Shown in pieces: positions 1-7,930 of a stretch of DNA of 44,907 nt. Each line of letters opens with the position of its first letter. Within the stretch, counting starts at the first letter, position 1. The DNA comes from Marine Group I thaumarchaeote. Lineage in GTDB: Archaea; Thermoproteota; Nitrososphaeria; Nitrososphaerales; Nitrosopumilaceae. The notes under the pieces are model-generated. The model was not told where the DNA came from, did no database searches, and saw only the letters and a program-made list of their open reading frames with translations. The translations under genes and the position numbers were made by a program. Where the stretch lies: assembly GCA_013390375.1 (NCBI GenBank), contig JACATA010000008.1, positions 1 through 44,907 on the forward strand, in the 5' to 3' direction.

Positions 1-66
1 GGTTTTGGTTCTGGTTTAGCTGCTGGTTTTGGTTCTGGTTTAGCTGCTGGTTTTGGTTCTGGTTCT
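1..66 (-). repeat. 24-base tandem repeat in the L31e tail
   Basis: A 24-base unit is repeated at 1-24 and 25-48 and partly after that. It encodes Lys-Pro-Glu-Pro-Lys-Pro-Ala-Ala in frame with L31e. The copies seen are nearly identical at DNA level, which suggests recent expansion or slippage. The array runs off the window edge, so the copy number is unknown. Confidence 0.85.
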
Positions 67-374
67 ACTTTTTCTGGTTCTGCTTTTTTCTCTTCTTTTT
101 CTGTTGATTCCTCTTCACCTTCATATATTGATACTAGAACATAACCCTCATCAGTTTTTGTCATTCGAACTCTGATTTTTCTAGGTGGGTGTCTAATGCC
201 TCTGGACCAAAGTAAGTGGCTTACATCTTCTTCAAGTTTAACTTGTTCTATCTTCATGTGATGTCTAGCAAATTCCTTGATCATGTTTACTGCTCTTTTA
301 GCGCGCTGATTATCTGGAGAAAGTAATACTTTTCCTAAATTGATTGTATAAACACGTTCAACATCCTGGGACAT
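1..374 (-). CDS. rpl31e: Ribosomal protein L31e, 3' end cut by window edge
   Basis: This is the large-subunit protein L31e, an archaeal/eukaryotic ribosomal protein near the exit tunnel. The protein begins MSQDVERVYTINLGKVL and has the family core (basic helix with AKRAVNMIKEFARHH, then LWSRGIRHPPRKIRVR) within the first 80 residues. After about residue 90 it changes to an acidic then Pro/Lys/Glu-rich tail made of 8-residue repeats of the KPEPKPAA type. That tail is still open at the window edge, so the true length is unknown. The usual family length is about 90-100 residues, so the tail is an addition. It starts directly after the L39e stop codon, so the two are co-transcribed. Confidence 0.93.
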   Translation of the reverse strand, partial: MSQDVERVYTINLGKVLLSPDNQRAKRAVNMIKEFARHHMKIEQVKLEEDVSHLLWSRGIRHPPRKIRVRMTKTDEGYVLVSIYEGEEESTEKEEKKAEPEKVEPEPKPAAKPEPKPAAKPEPK

Positions 375-533
375 CTAACCCACTTCCACATCAGTCTGTC
401 TCCAAGCTCTTCGTTTAGGATTAGTTCTTACTGTTTTGTTGGTTCTAAGAATAATCCATGCAGGAACAGCAGATGTTTGTTTTTGTTTTTTTAATAGGCG
501 TATCTTTCTTCCAGAACGCTTACGTGCTGCCAT
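375..533 (-). CDS. rpl39e: Ribosomal protein L39e
   Basis: This 52-residue basic protein starts MAARKRSGRKIRLLKKQ and contains AVPAWIILRTNKTVRTNPKR followed by RRAWR, the recognisable L39e signature. L39e lines the exit tunnel of the archaeal and eukaryotic large subunit. The length matches the family (about 51 residues). It precedes L31e with no gap, the usual archaeal order. Confidence 0.95.
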   Translation of the reverse strand: MAARKRSGRKIRLLKKQKQTSAVPAWIILRTNKTVRTNPKRRAWRQTDVEVG

Positions 534-556
534 AAAGTTTCAGGCAGGATAAGCTC

Positions 557-569
557 TTTTTAAATTAAA
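557..569 (-). promoter_or_regulatory. TATA-like promoter of rpl39e-rpl31e
   Basis: On the minus strand the stretch reads TTTAATTTAAAAA, centred about 30 bases from the L39e ATG. This fits an archaeal TATA box serving a leaderless or nearly leaderless transcript. It lies between the Nudix gene end and rpl39e. Confidence 0.45.
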
Positions 570-589
570 CTAAAATAGTGCTGCAGATC

Positions 590-1153
590 TTAAAGCAAAT
601 TTTTCTCAGAAAGCAAAACATTGATCTGTCTAAGCATTCTTGCAGAGGCACCCCAAACATGGTATTTTTCAAATGAAAATGTGTGCATTTCTTTTATTGA
701 ACGATGTTCTGGAAGATTATCATCAGCCATAGTATTCAAAAAAGATATGAGTGGTATGTGCAAGATAGATTCCACCTCAGAATTTGTTTTCAGAGAAGGA
801 ATGGTTTCTAAAATAGCTATAAATGGTGTGATCTTATACTTGGAATTTAATGTAATCACACTATCTAACTGACCTACAACCTGTTCCTTTGACACCTCGA
901 GACATAATTCCTCTTTTGTTTCACGAATTGCGGTTTCTAGCAAGTCTTTATCTTTTGTACACCACTTGCCACCTGGAAATGCTATCTCACCAGCATGTAC
1001 TTTCAAAGTTTTTGCTTTTTCTGTCATGAGAATTGTAGGTTCTTTTCCATAAATAATAATCAAAACTGATGCAAGCTCGTTTTCATCTAATTCAGAAAGT
1101 GGTGTAGGATTAATTTCACTGGTTAAGGCAGAACGTATTTGTTCAATGTCCAT
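590..1153 (-). CDS. Nudix hydrolase, CoA pyrophosphatase (NudL)-like
   Basis: The 187-residue protein has a Nudix fold. The box runs around residues 60-85: FPGGK, then a spacer with DLLETAIRETKEEL, giving the catalytic REXXEE helix. The extended FPGGK...LLETAxRE form is typical of the CoA/8-oxo-dGTP group including NudL. The likely reaction is hydrolysis of a nucleoside diphosphate linked to another moiety; the substrate cannot be told from sequence. It is transcribed divergently from the MetF-like gene with a 52-base shared promoter region. Confidence 0.85.
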   Translation of the reverse strand: MDIEQIRSALTSEINPTPLSELDENELASVLIIIYGKEPTILMTEKAKTLKVHAGEIAFPGGKWCTKDKDLLETAIRETKEELCLEVSKEQVVGQLDSVITLNSKYKITPFIAILETIPSLKTNSEVESILHIPLISFLNTMADDNLPEHRSIKEMHTFSFEKYHVWGASARMLRQINVLLSEKNLL

Positions 1154-1205
1154 ATCATAAGAGAAGCAACATGTGTTATTGATTTATCGATCAAAGGTTT
1201 TAATC

Positions 1206-1961
1206 ATGTATAATCAAAAACCACCTATGACTGTTAGGTATGAGATAAACCCACCTAAAATTTCTGATGATGGACAAGACGTTAGAAATGTTCTATTCGA
1301 AAGGATTGAAACTATAAGTTCTGTATGTAATGGAATTCATCTTACTGACTCGGTGTTAGGAATTCCAAGAGTATCCCCATTTGAAATCGCAAAACAAATA
1401 CGAGAATCCAATAAAAATATCAAACTTACCTGTAGTTTGAGAGTTAGAGACAAAAATCTAAATGATATTGAAAAAATCGTACAAGAGTCAATTGGTACAG
1501 TTGATGGCATACTTGTATTGATGGGTGACAAATCAGATACAATGTCAAACAAAGATAATCTAATTCCAAGCCAAGTTGTTAAGGCTCTAAATGATAATGG
1601 GCTTGATAAAAAAATTGAACTGTTTCTATCTCTACCAAGTAATCCGAACTTTGCAAAAATTCAAAAAAAAATTGATGCTAAACCTGTAGGATTTGTTACT
1701 CAAGTCATTCACTCAAAGGACCAAGTAGAAAAAATTGTTAACTATCTAAGACCTAACGGCTTTAAGATTATTCCATGTTTACTACTTCCATCAAAAAATA
1801 ATTTAAAATCTGCAGAATTTCTCAAGATTGATTGGTCAAATTACGAAGAAAACATTATTGAATTTATTAATGAAATACATAGTATAGACAGTGAGATTCT
1901 TGTTACTTCTCCAAATGATTTTAAAAGGGCACATGAAACACTTACGAAGTTAGCAACTTGA
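1206..1961 (+). CDS. Methylenetetrahydrofolate reductase-like (MetF family)
   Basis: This 251-residue TIM-barrel protein shows MetF-family features: TVRYEINPPK at the start (the E is the usual flavin-barrel acid), GIHLTDSVLGIPRVSP, GILVLMGDK in the middle, and VGFVTQVIHS (compare the MetF GxxTQ motif). It should reduce the methylene-pterin C1 carrier to the methyl form that feeds methionine synthesis. I chose the ATG at 1206 over a TTG at 1173 because a TATA-like TTTATCG lies about 22 bases before it. Its TGA overlaps the TTG of the next gene, and the following genes are both methionine-synthase parts. Confidence 0.82.
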   Translation: MYNQKPPMTVRYEINPPKISDDGQDVRNVLFERIETISSVCNGIHLTDSVLGIPRVSPFEIAKQIRESNKNIKLTCSLRVRDKNLNDIEKIVQESIGTVDGILVLMGDKSDTMSNKDNLIPSQVVKALNDNGLDKKIELFLSLPSNPNFAKIQKKIDAKPVGFVTQVIHSKDQVEKIVNYLRPNGFKIIPCLLLPSKNNLKSAEFLKIDWSNYEENIIEFINEIHSIDSEILVTSPNDFKRAHETLTKLAT

Positions 1962-2884
1962 TTTCTTCATATACATTTGGAATTTATCCACGCTCAGAGG
2001 AATTAATTGAAGCAACTAGAAAGAATACTGAAAACCTAGATTCGCTCTTTCAAAAGGAAACTGAGGAATATATCTCTGCACAAAAAAATGCAGGGCTTGG
2101 ATTTGTTTCAGACCCCTTGCTAAAGTGGGATGACATCTTTAGACCATTTTCAAATTTATCATCAGTTACTCCTACTGCATTAAACAGAATTTATGAAATG
2201 AATACGTTTTATCGCGTATTGTCTTTTGATGGACAGGATTTAGTTGGTGGTGGCAATATAGTTCAATCTAACTTAGATTCATCACTGCCAAAAAACAAAA
2301 CTGCTGCTATCCCAGAACCATTTACATTTGCTGAACTCCATACTAGTAACAAGTTCAAAAGAAAAGAGGACTTTACGATCAATCTTGCAAAAATGCTAAG
2401 AGTGGAAATAGATTCTTTAGTTAAATCAGGTTTTGAAGCAATTCAACTTTTAGGACCGTCAATTGCATACAACAACGAAGTTGACTTTGGTCTTGTTTCT
2501 GATGCGCTAAAGATACTTACTAGTGGATTAGAAGCGAAAACAATTCTTCACACGTATTTTGGAGACGTTTCAAAAAAGATTGAAAGTCTTTTGGACTTGC
2601 CTGTTTCCGGTTTAGGATTCGATATCACTACAACCCCAGCAAGTTCGATAGAAAAACATAGTTTTTCAGACAAATTACTTACTGTAGGTATAATCAATTC
2701 TTTCAATACTGCAATCGAAAAACCCCAAGAATGTATAAAACAAGTGGATGAGATTAATGCGAAAACAAAGCCAAAGGAATCCTATGTAAGTACTAATTTC
2801 GATTTGGAATATGTACCAAAGGAATTTGCGATGAATAAAATATCCGTCCTTGGAGAAATTGCAAGAGGTGCGAAAGATGTCTAA
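1958..2884 (+). CDS. Methionine synthase MetE N-terminal half-like protein (no zinc site)
   Basis: The 308-residue protein belongs to the UROD/MetE-like barrel family. It resembles the N-terminal, substrate-binding half of cobalamin-independent methionine synthase (YPRSEELIEATR near the start, GFVSDPLLKWDDIFRPF around residue 50). At the place where the catalytic half has His-x-Cys it has HTYFGD, so it cannot bind the catalytic zinc. It probably forms a complex with the next gene product. It starts with TTG overlapping the upstream TGA and overlaps the next gene by 8 bases, so the three genes are tightly coupled. Confidence 0.78.
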   Translation: MISSYTFGIYPRSEELIEATRKNTENLDSLFQKETEEYISAQKNAGLGFVSDPLLKWDDIFRPFSNLSSVTPTALNRIYEMNTFYRVLSFDGQDLVGGGNIVQSNLDSSLPKNKTAAIPEPFTFAELHTSNKFKRKEDFTINLAKMLRVEIDSLVKSGFEAIQLLGPSIAYNNEVDFGLVSDALKILTSGLEAKTILHTYFGDVSKKIESLLDLPVSGLGFDITTTPASSIEKHSFSDKLLTVGIINSFNTAIEKPQECIKQVDEINAKTKPKESYVSTNFDLEYVPKEFAMNKISVLGEIARGAKDV

Positions 2885-3887
2885 GCTGTTCCCAACACAG
2901 GAAATTGGCAGTCTGAAAAAACCAGCAGACATGCTGAAAAAGGTAAAGGATCCAAATGTTTCAGACGAGGAAAAAATTAAAGCGAGAAATGAAGCCGCGC
3001 TTTTGAATATCAAGACGCTTGAGGATATTGGGCTTGACATTGTTTATGATGGCGAAGTACGCCGTGTAGAAATGTATGAGGAACCAGTAAGATACGTAGA
3101 TGGCTTTGAATTTGCTGGCAGAGTTCGCTCATGGGATAACAAATACTACAACAAGGCAAGAGTCGTTGGACCTGTTGCCTTTAAACAAAACTTTCATGCG
3201 GAAGAATTCAACTTTGTAAAAGATAATTCTAATAGGGAACTTAAGGTTCCAGTGACCGGTGCATATACTCTAGCAGACTGGTCATATGACGAACACTACA
3301 AATCAAAGGATGAGCTTGTATTGGCACTAGCAAGAAATGTTGTCAGGCCATTAGTGAAGGACCTTGTAGGGTTAGGTGCAAAAATTATTCAAATTGATGA
3401 GCCAGCTGCAACAACACATCCAGCGGAAATGGATATTTTCAGAGAGTCAATCAATGAATCTGTAAAGGGAATTGATGCCAAGTTTGTAGTTCATGCATGC
3501 TTTTCCGGAAACGATTACAAGGCATTAGCACCACAGATGCCGGAAATTAAGGCGGAACAATACACATTGGAATTTGCAAATCGTGATACATGGAACACAG
3601 GACTTGACGATGACGCAAGAAAAGGATTTCAGGTCTTGAAACTATTCAAGGAACACGGATTCGAAGGCGAGATTGGAATTGGAGTCTCGGACGTTCATGT
3701 AAATGAAATAGAATCCCCAGAGCTCATAAGGGACAGGATATTGTATTCAGCGAAAGCACTGGGTGATCCTACAAAGGTGTACGTCAACCCTGACTGTGGT
3801 CTGCGTACAAGAACAAGGGAAGTTTCCTTTGATAAAATTAGATCAATTGTTAAGGGAGCCGAACTTGCTAGGGAAGAAATCAAGTAA
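2877..3887 (+). CDS. metE: Cobalamin-independent methionine synthase, catalytic (core) half
   Basis: The 336-residue protein is the catalytic MetE barrel, transferring a methyl group to homocysteine. Zinc ligands are visible: His and Cys in VVHACFSG (around residue 205), the Glu in AEQYTLEF about 20 residues later, and Cys in NPDCGLRTR near residue 315. An IQIDEPA motif precedes them. The length corresponds to half of a bacterial MetE (about 750 residues), so this is a core or split enzyme. The ATG at 2877 begins MSKLFPTQEIGSL, matching the family start, rather than a TTG further upstream. It ends 10 bases before the convergent ABC permease. Confidence 0.88.
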   Translation: MSKLFPTQEIGSLKKPADMLKKVKDPNVSDEEKIKARNEAALLNIKTLEDIGLDIVYDGEVRRVEMYEEPVRYVDGFEFAGRVRSWDNKYYNKARVVGPVAFKQNFHAEEFNFVKDNSNRELKVPVTGAYTLADWSYDEHYKSKDELVLALARNVVRPLVKDLVGLGAKIIQIDEPAATTHPAEMDIFRESINESVKGIDAKFVVHACFSGNDYKALAPQMPEIKAEQYTLEFANRDTWNTGLDDDARKGFQVLKLFKEHGFEGEIGIGVSDVHVNEIESPELIRDRILYSAKALGDPTKVYVNPDCGLRTRTREVSFDKIRSIVKGAELAREEIK

Positions 3888-3897
3888 TTTTAAAATT

Positions 3898-4656
3898 CTA
3901 GCGCAATCCCCATCTGGTCATAACCTTGTCTTCAATTTTCTTAAAGACCACTCCATCAACCAGTATGCCAATTCCCATTATTACTAGCATTATTGCTATG
4001 ACCTGAGATACATCGTTAAGCTGACGACCAACATTAAGAAGGAAACCAAGACCTAGGAATGAGAATAAGAGTTCTGCACCGATTACGCCTCTCCAGGCAA
4101 ATGCCCAACCCTGCTTGAATCCAGATATGATAAATGGAAATGCCGCAGGAATTAATATGGAAGTGATAAGTTGACCTTCTTTCGCACCCATGTTTCGTGC
4201 AGCTTCAATATAGGAAGGATTGATGTTCTTCACACCAGTGTAAGTATTGATGGTTACAGCAAATATTGCACCAATAACTACGACAAAGATAATTCCAGTG
4301 TCTGTAAGACCAAACCAAAGAATAGCAAGTGGTACCCAGGCTATGGATGGAATTGACTGTAGTCCAAGAACCAAAGAACCAATTGTCTGATTAACAGTTT
4401 CGACTCTTGCCATGAAAATTCCAAGTACCAAACCACCAGCAATAGCTATTGTTAGACCTATAATCAGTCTCAATATGCTTGTTCCAATTCCATAAAACAG
4501 ACTTGCATCAGCAACGCCATACGCTAGGTCTTCTACAACATCTACTGGCGATGGAAAAATATTGTCTGGCCAAATATCAGCACTGTCAAGACCCTGCCAT
4601 ACTATAATTATCATTGCGTAAAAGCCAATTTTTTTCGCAAGCAGACTTGGTTTCAT
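3898..4656 (-). CDS. ABC importer permease, SsuC/TauC family
   Basis: The 252-residue membrane protein has about six predicted hydrophobic segments. It has the EAA loop of BPD-type permeases (YIEAARNMGAKEGQLITSILIPAAFPFIISG, around residues 140-170, containing the EAA-G motif). This subfamily carries nitrate, bicarbonate, sulfonates, taurine or thiamine precursors. It is last in a three-gene operon after the binding protein and the ATPase. The substrate cannot be decided from sequence. Confidence 0.9.
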   Translation of the reverse strand: MKPSLLAKKIGFYAMIIIVWQGLDSADIWPDNIFPSPVDVVEDLAYGVADASLFYGIGTSILRLIIGLTIAIAGGLVLGIFMARVETVNQTIGSLVLGLQSIPSIAWVPLAILWFGLTDTGIIFVVVIGAIFAVTINTYTGVKNINPSYIEAARNMGAKEGQLITSILIPAAFPFIISGFKQGWAFAWRGVIGAELLFSFLGLGFLLNVGRQLNDVSQVIAIMLVIMGIGILVDGVVFKKIEDKVMTRWGLR

Positions 4657-4665
4657 TTTTTCAAC

Positions 4666-5421
4666 CTACTTTTTTACCTCAGGTCGTAATTCTGCCAAAA
4701 TCTTTTGCTGGTACGGCAAAAGATTTTCGTCTTCTGATATCCTAGGACGTTTATAATCAATCTTGAATTCCTTCTTAATCCTTCCAGGTCTGTGAGTAAA
4801 CACCAAGACACGTGTGCCCAACATAACGGCCTCGGCAACATTATGAGTCACAAAAATTATGGTTTTCTTTGTCTTCTGCCAGATTAACTGCATTTCTACT
4901 AGTAGGAGATCTCTAGTCTGCGCATCAAGTGCTGCAAATGGCTCATCCATAAGTAATACATCAGGCTCCATTACCAGAGCCCTTGCTATAGCAACACGTT
5001 GCTTCATTCCAGTAGAAAGTTGGTAAGTGTAAGAAGTTGCAAATTGAGTAAGCTGCATCATGTCTAGATATCTATGTGAAATCTGGTTTCGTTTTTCCTT
5101 TGGTATACCAGCTATCTTGAGTCCATATTCCACATTATCTTGAACATTCAGCCAAGGAAACAAAGCGCCTTCTTGAAACACCATTATTCTATCAGGTCCA
5201 GTGTTGTTCAGTGGCTGATTATCAAGTAAAATCTGACCTTCATCTGGTTTTTCTAACCCTGCTGCAATTCTTAGAAAAGTAGTTTTCCCACAGCCTGAAG
5301 GTCCAACAATGCATACAAACTCACCGTCTTCAACATTTAGATCAATTCCATCCAACGTCTTTAGTGGTTTTCCATCATGTATGAAATATTTTTCAATATT
5401 TCTAGATTCTAGTTTACCCAT
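4666..5421 (-). CDS. ABC importer ATPase, SsuB/TauB family
   Basis: This 251-residue nucleotide-binding subunit has Walker A GPSGCGKTT at about residues 40-48, a Q-loop in IMVFQEGALFPWL, Walker B VLLMDEPFAALDA, and a switch His in IFVTHNVAEA. The signature loop reads LSTGMKQR where the family normally has LSGGMKQR, a Gly-to-Thr change in the ATP-sandwich loop. Everything else looks intact. It overlaps the binding-protein gene by 8 bases. Confidence 0.93.
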   Translation of the reverse strand: MGKLESRNIEKYFIHDGKPLKTLDGIDLNVEDGEFVCIVGPSGCGKTTFLRIAAGLEKPDEGQILLDNQPLNNTGPDRIMVFQEGALFPWLNVQDNVEYGLKIAGIPKEKRNQISHRYLDMMQLTQFATSYTYQLSTGMKQRVAIARALVMEPDVLLMDEPFAALDAQTRDLLLVEMQLIWQKTKKTIIFVTHNVAEAVMLGTRVLVFTHRPGRIKKEFKIDYKRPRISEDENLLPYQQKILAELRPEVKK

Positions 5422-6448
5422 TTAGCTGTTTCACCATTGCGTTCGGATTTAAATCCGTTTCATAAAAAATTCCATCTAAATTGTAGCCAGTTCTTCCAAG
5501 ATATCCTAATACATCAGCACGCTCTGCAAAGGTTAACACAGAATTTTTAATTGGATCAGATGTAATTGTTAAATTTGAAAATGACTCATCAATAATTTTT
5601 GTTGGCAGTGATTTTCCCATGTATTTTTTCAAAAATTTTTCAAAGATGGATTTTGATTTGTCTGGATTTGAATTAATCCATGATACAGTTTCCTCGTGTG
5701 ATTTTAACCAATTTTGAATAATTTCAGGGTTGTTTTCAAGATAGTCTGTCCTCGCTATTAGTAGTACTGAGGCAAATTGTTCATTTGGCCACAACTTTTC
5801 TTCATTGAATAATCTAACGCCATCAAGTTCTTGTACCAACATTGTGGCCCAAGGCTCTGGTATCCACGCTCCATCAATATCGCCTTTTGCAAATAAAGTA
5901 TAGATGTCAGGGTTTGAAATATTCAAAACAAACACTGTCCCACCTTTTTCAACTGGTTTTAGATCATTTGATGCAAGATAATATCTAAGAGACACATCTT
6001 GACTGTTGCTAATTTGTGGTGAGGCAATGCGTTTCCCATCAAAGTTTTCAATTGACTCCAAGCCAGAATCTGGTTGTATAATAAAACTTGCGCCGCCACT
6101 GGCTGCTCCGGCTAAAATCCTGATATCTTTTCCGTGAGATTTTAAGAACCCATTGATAGTTGGACCAGGTCCAACATAAGCTACATCAATAGAACGAGCA
6201 AAGATAGATTCTATAACTTGTGGTCCGCTATCAAAAAGTTTAGTTTCGATTTGAATCTGTTCTCCAATTCCATTTTCAAAAATTCCATTTTCTAATCCAA
6301 CTATGGGCACTGCATGACTGATGCTAGGAAAAAATGCAACTCTAATTTTGTTCTGGTTTGATTGATCCGAACTATTGCCTAATGATGTGATTACTGCAAC
6401 TGCTATGATTGCTACAATTCCGAGCGTAACTGCTATTGAAATTTTCAT
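5414..6448 (-). CDS. ABC importer substrate-binding protein, NMT1/SsuA-like
   Basis: The 344-residue protein starts with a hydrophobic stretch (about residues 4-23, VTLGIVAIIAVAVITSL) that should anchor it in the membrane or act as a signal. It then has the periplasmic-binding fold typical of SsuA/TauA/NMT1 (IRVAFFPSISHAVPIVGLENG; VAYVGPGPTINGF; GDIDGAWIPEPWA). No lipobox Cys is seen, so N-terminal membrane anchoring is more likely than lipidation. It is first in the operon, with a TATA-like TATTTAA about 25 bases upstream on the minus strand. Confidence 0.88.
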   Translation of the reverse strand: MKISIAVTLGIVAIIAVAVITSLGNSSDQSNQNKIRVAFFPSISHAVPIVGLENGIFENGIGEQIQIETKLFDSGPQVIESIFARSIDVAYVGPGPTINGFLKSHGKDIRILAGAASGGASFIIQPDSGLESIENFDGKRIASPQISNSQDVSLRYYLASNDLKPVEKGGTVFVLNISNPDIYTLFAKGDIDGAWIPEPWATMLVQELDGVRLFNEEKLWPNEQFASVLLIARTDYLENNPEIIQNWLKSHEETVSWINSNPDKSKSIFEKFLKKYMGKSLPTKIIDESFSNLTITSDPIKNSVLTFAERADVLGYLGRTGYNLDGIFYETDLNPNAMVKQLNG

Positions 6449-6566
6449 AAAACAGCGTTATAATTCGGAGTTAAATAGTGATCGTATTTTAGCTCCAGCT
6501 ATTACAAAATGACTGAAAATATTCAGAACAAAGAGATAAATGCAAAACATGTAACTCATTTGCCTT
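6449..6566. promoter_or_regulatory. Divergent promoter region, ABC importer / argG
   Basis: This 118-base region separates two divergent operons. On the minus strand TATTTAACTC around 6470 suits the importer operon. On the plus strand GAGATAAATGC around 6533-6543 lies about 28 bases before the argG ATG. No clear operator repeat was found. Confidence 0.35.
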
Positions 6567-7754
6567 ATGAAACAAAAGGCAATACTTGCATTTTCAGGCG
6601 GGTTGGATACTTCTGTTGTAGTAAAGTACCTGCAAGAAAAATACAACATGGATGTTGTAACAGTTACAGTTGATGTTGGGCAGGAAGATGACTACAAAAA
6701 AATTTCTGCAAAGGCAAAAAAACTTGGAGTAAAAAAACATTACAACATAGATGCGAGGAAAGAATTTGTTTCTGATTACATTTTTCCAGCAATCAAAGCT
6801 AATGCGCTATACCAAAAAAAATATTGCCTAGCTACTGCGCTTGCTCGACCATTAATTGCTCGAAAAGTATTGCAGATTGCAAAAAAAGAAAAAGTTACAT
6901 CGCTTGCACATGGATGTTCAGGTAAAGGTAATGATCAAGTAAGGTTTGACTTAACTTTCCATGCAGGTTCCAACCTGCCAATAATTGCACCAATAAGGGA
7001 TCTTAATTTAGACAGGACAGAGGAATTAAAATTTGCAAAGAAACATGGAATTGAGATCGAAAATGTCGCAAAAAAATTTAGCGTTGATCAGAACTTATGG
7101 GGCCGTGCAATTGAGGGCGGAGTTTTAGAGAATCCTAACAACGAACCTCCAGATGATGCCTTCATTTGGGTAAAAACAAAAAATCTTCCTAACAAACCAG
7201 TATATCTAACGATAAAGTTTGAAAAAGGAATTCCTGTAGCAGTGAATGGAAAATCCATGAACCCTATAAAATTGATTGATTACGTTAACAAAAAGGCAGG
7301 CTCCTGTGGGGTTGGTATCATTGATCATATTGAAGATCGTGTAGTTGGAATAAAATCACGCGAGGTGTATGAAACCCCTGCTGCTGCCTGTTTGATCGAA
7401 GCCCACTCTGATTTGGAAAAGATGGTGCATACTAAACATGAAACAAAATTCAAGTCGTTAGTAGATGATGAGTGGTCTTGGTTGGTGTATTCTGGTCTTT
7501 GGGAGGATCCATTAAAAAATGATCTTGATATGTTCATAGAGCAGACACAGAAACGAGTATCTGGAACTGTAAAACTGAAATTGTTCAAGGGAAGTCTTAG
7601 GGTAGTTGGTCGCGAATCAAAGTATTCACTGTATAGTCATAAAATTGCAACTTATGGAAAAGGCTCAAAGTTTGACCAAAAGTTGGCCAAAGGCTTTGTA
7701 GAATTGTGGGGAATGCAGTCAACAGAAGCTAATAAATTACAAAAGAAAAAGTGA
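6567..7754 (+). CDS. argG: Argininosuccinate synthase
   Basis: This enzyme joins citrulline and aspartate with ATP to make argininosuccinate, the penultimate step to arginine. The 395-residue length is normal. The N-terminal P-loop AFSGGLDTSV (residues 7-16) is present, as are HGCSGKGNDQVRF (about residue 115) and the C-terminal GSLRVVGRES. Its stop codon is followed within 9 bases by a LysW gene and then an ATP-grasp ligase. This places the last part of arginine synthesis together with carrier-bound ornithine formation. Confidence 0.96.
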   Translation: MKQKAILAFSGGLDTSVVVKYLQEKYNMDVVTVTVDVGQEDDYKKISAKAKKLGVKKHYNIDARKEFVSDYIFPAIKANALYQKKYCLATALARPLIARKVLQIAKKEKVTSLAHGCSGKGNDQVRFDLTFHAGSNLPIIAPIRDLNLDRTEELKFAKKHGIEIENVAKKFSVDQNLWGRAIEGGVLENPNNEPPDDAFIWVKTKNLPNKPVYLTIKFEKGIPVAVNGKSMNPIKLIDYVNKKAGSCGVGIIDHIEDRVVGIKSREVYETPAAACLIEAHSDLEKMVHTKHETKFKSLVDDEWSWLVYSGLWEDPLKNDLDMFIEQTQKRVSGTVKLKLFKGSLRVVGRESKYSLYSHKIATYGKGSKFDQKLAKGFVELWGMQSTEANKLQKKK

Positions 7755-7762
7755 AAAAAATT

Positions 7763-7930
7763 ATGAAATGCCCAGAATGTGATGCAGATCTAAATATCCC
7801 TGAAGATGCTGCTGTTGGTGAGATTGTTTCCTGTAGTGATTGCGGAGCTGACTATGAAATTTCAAAGAAAGATGGTCCTACAGTTGAAATCAAGGAAGCG
7901 GAAACAGTAGGCGAAGACTGGGGAGAATAA
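7763..7930 (+). CDS. lysW: Amino-group carrier protein LysW (copy 1, ends in Glu)
   Basis: This 55-residue acidic carrier protein has a zinc knuckle: CPEC near residue 3 and CSDCG near residue 27. It ends in EDWGE. In characterised LysW proteins the side-chain carboxyl of that last Glu is joined to the amino group of glutamate or aminoadipate by LysX/ArgX. The intermediates stay attached until LysK releases them. An in-frame GTG at 7751 overlaps the argG stop and is a possible alternative start. The stop is followed immediately by the TTG of the ligase gene, so carrier and ligase are made together. Confidence 0.92.
   Translation: MKCPECDADLNIPEDAAVGEIVSCSDCGADYEISKKDGPTVEIKEAETVGEDWGE

Noticed and set aside
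6510-6690. Small ATG frame before and into argG
   Set aside because: It overlaps the argG N-terminus in another frame and shows no recognisable domain; the promoter lies within it.
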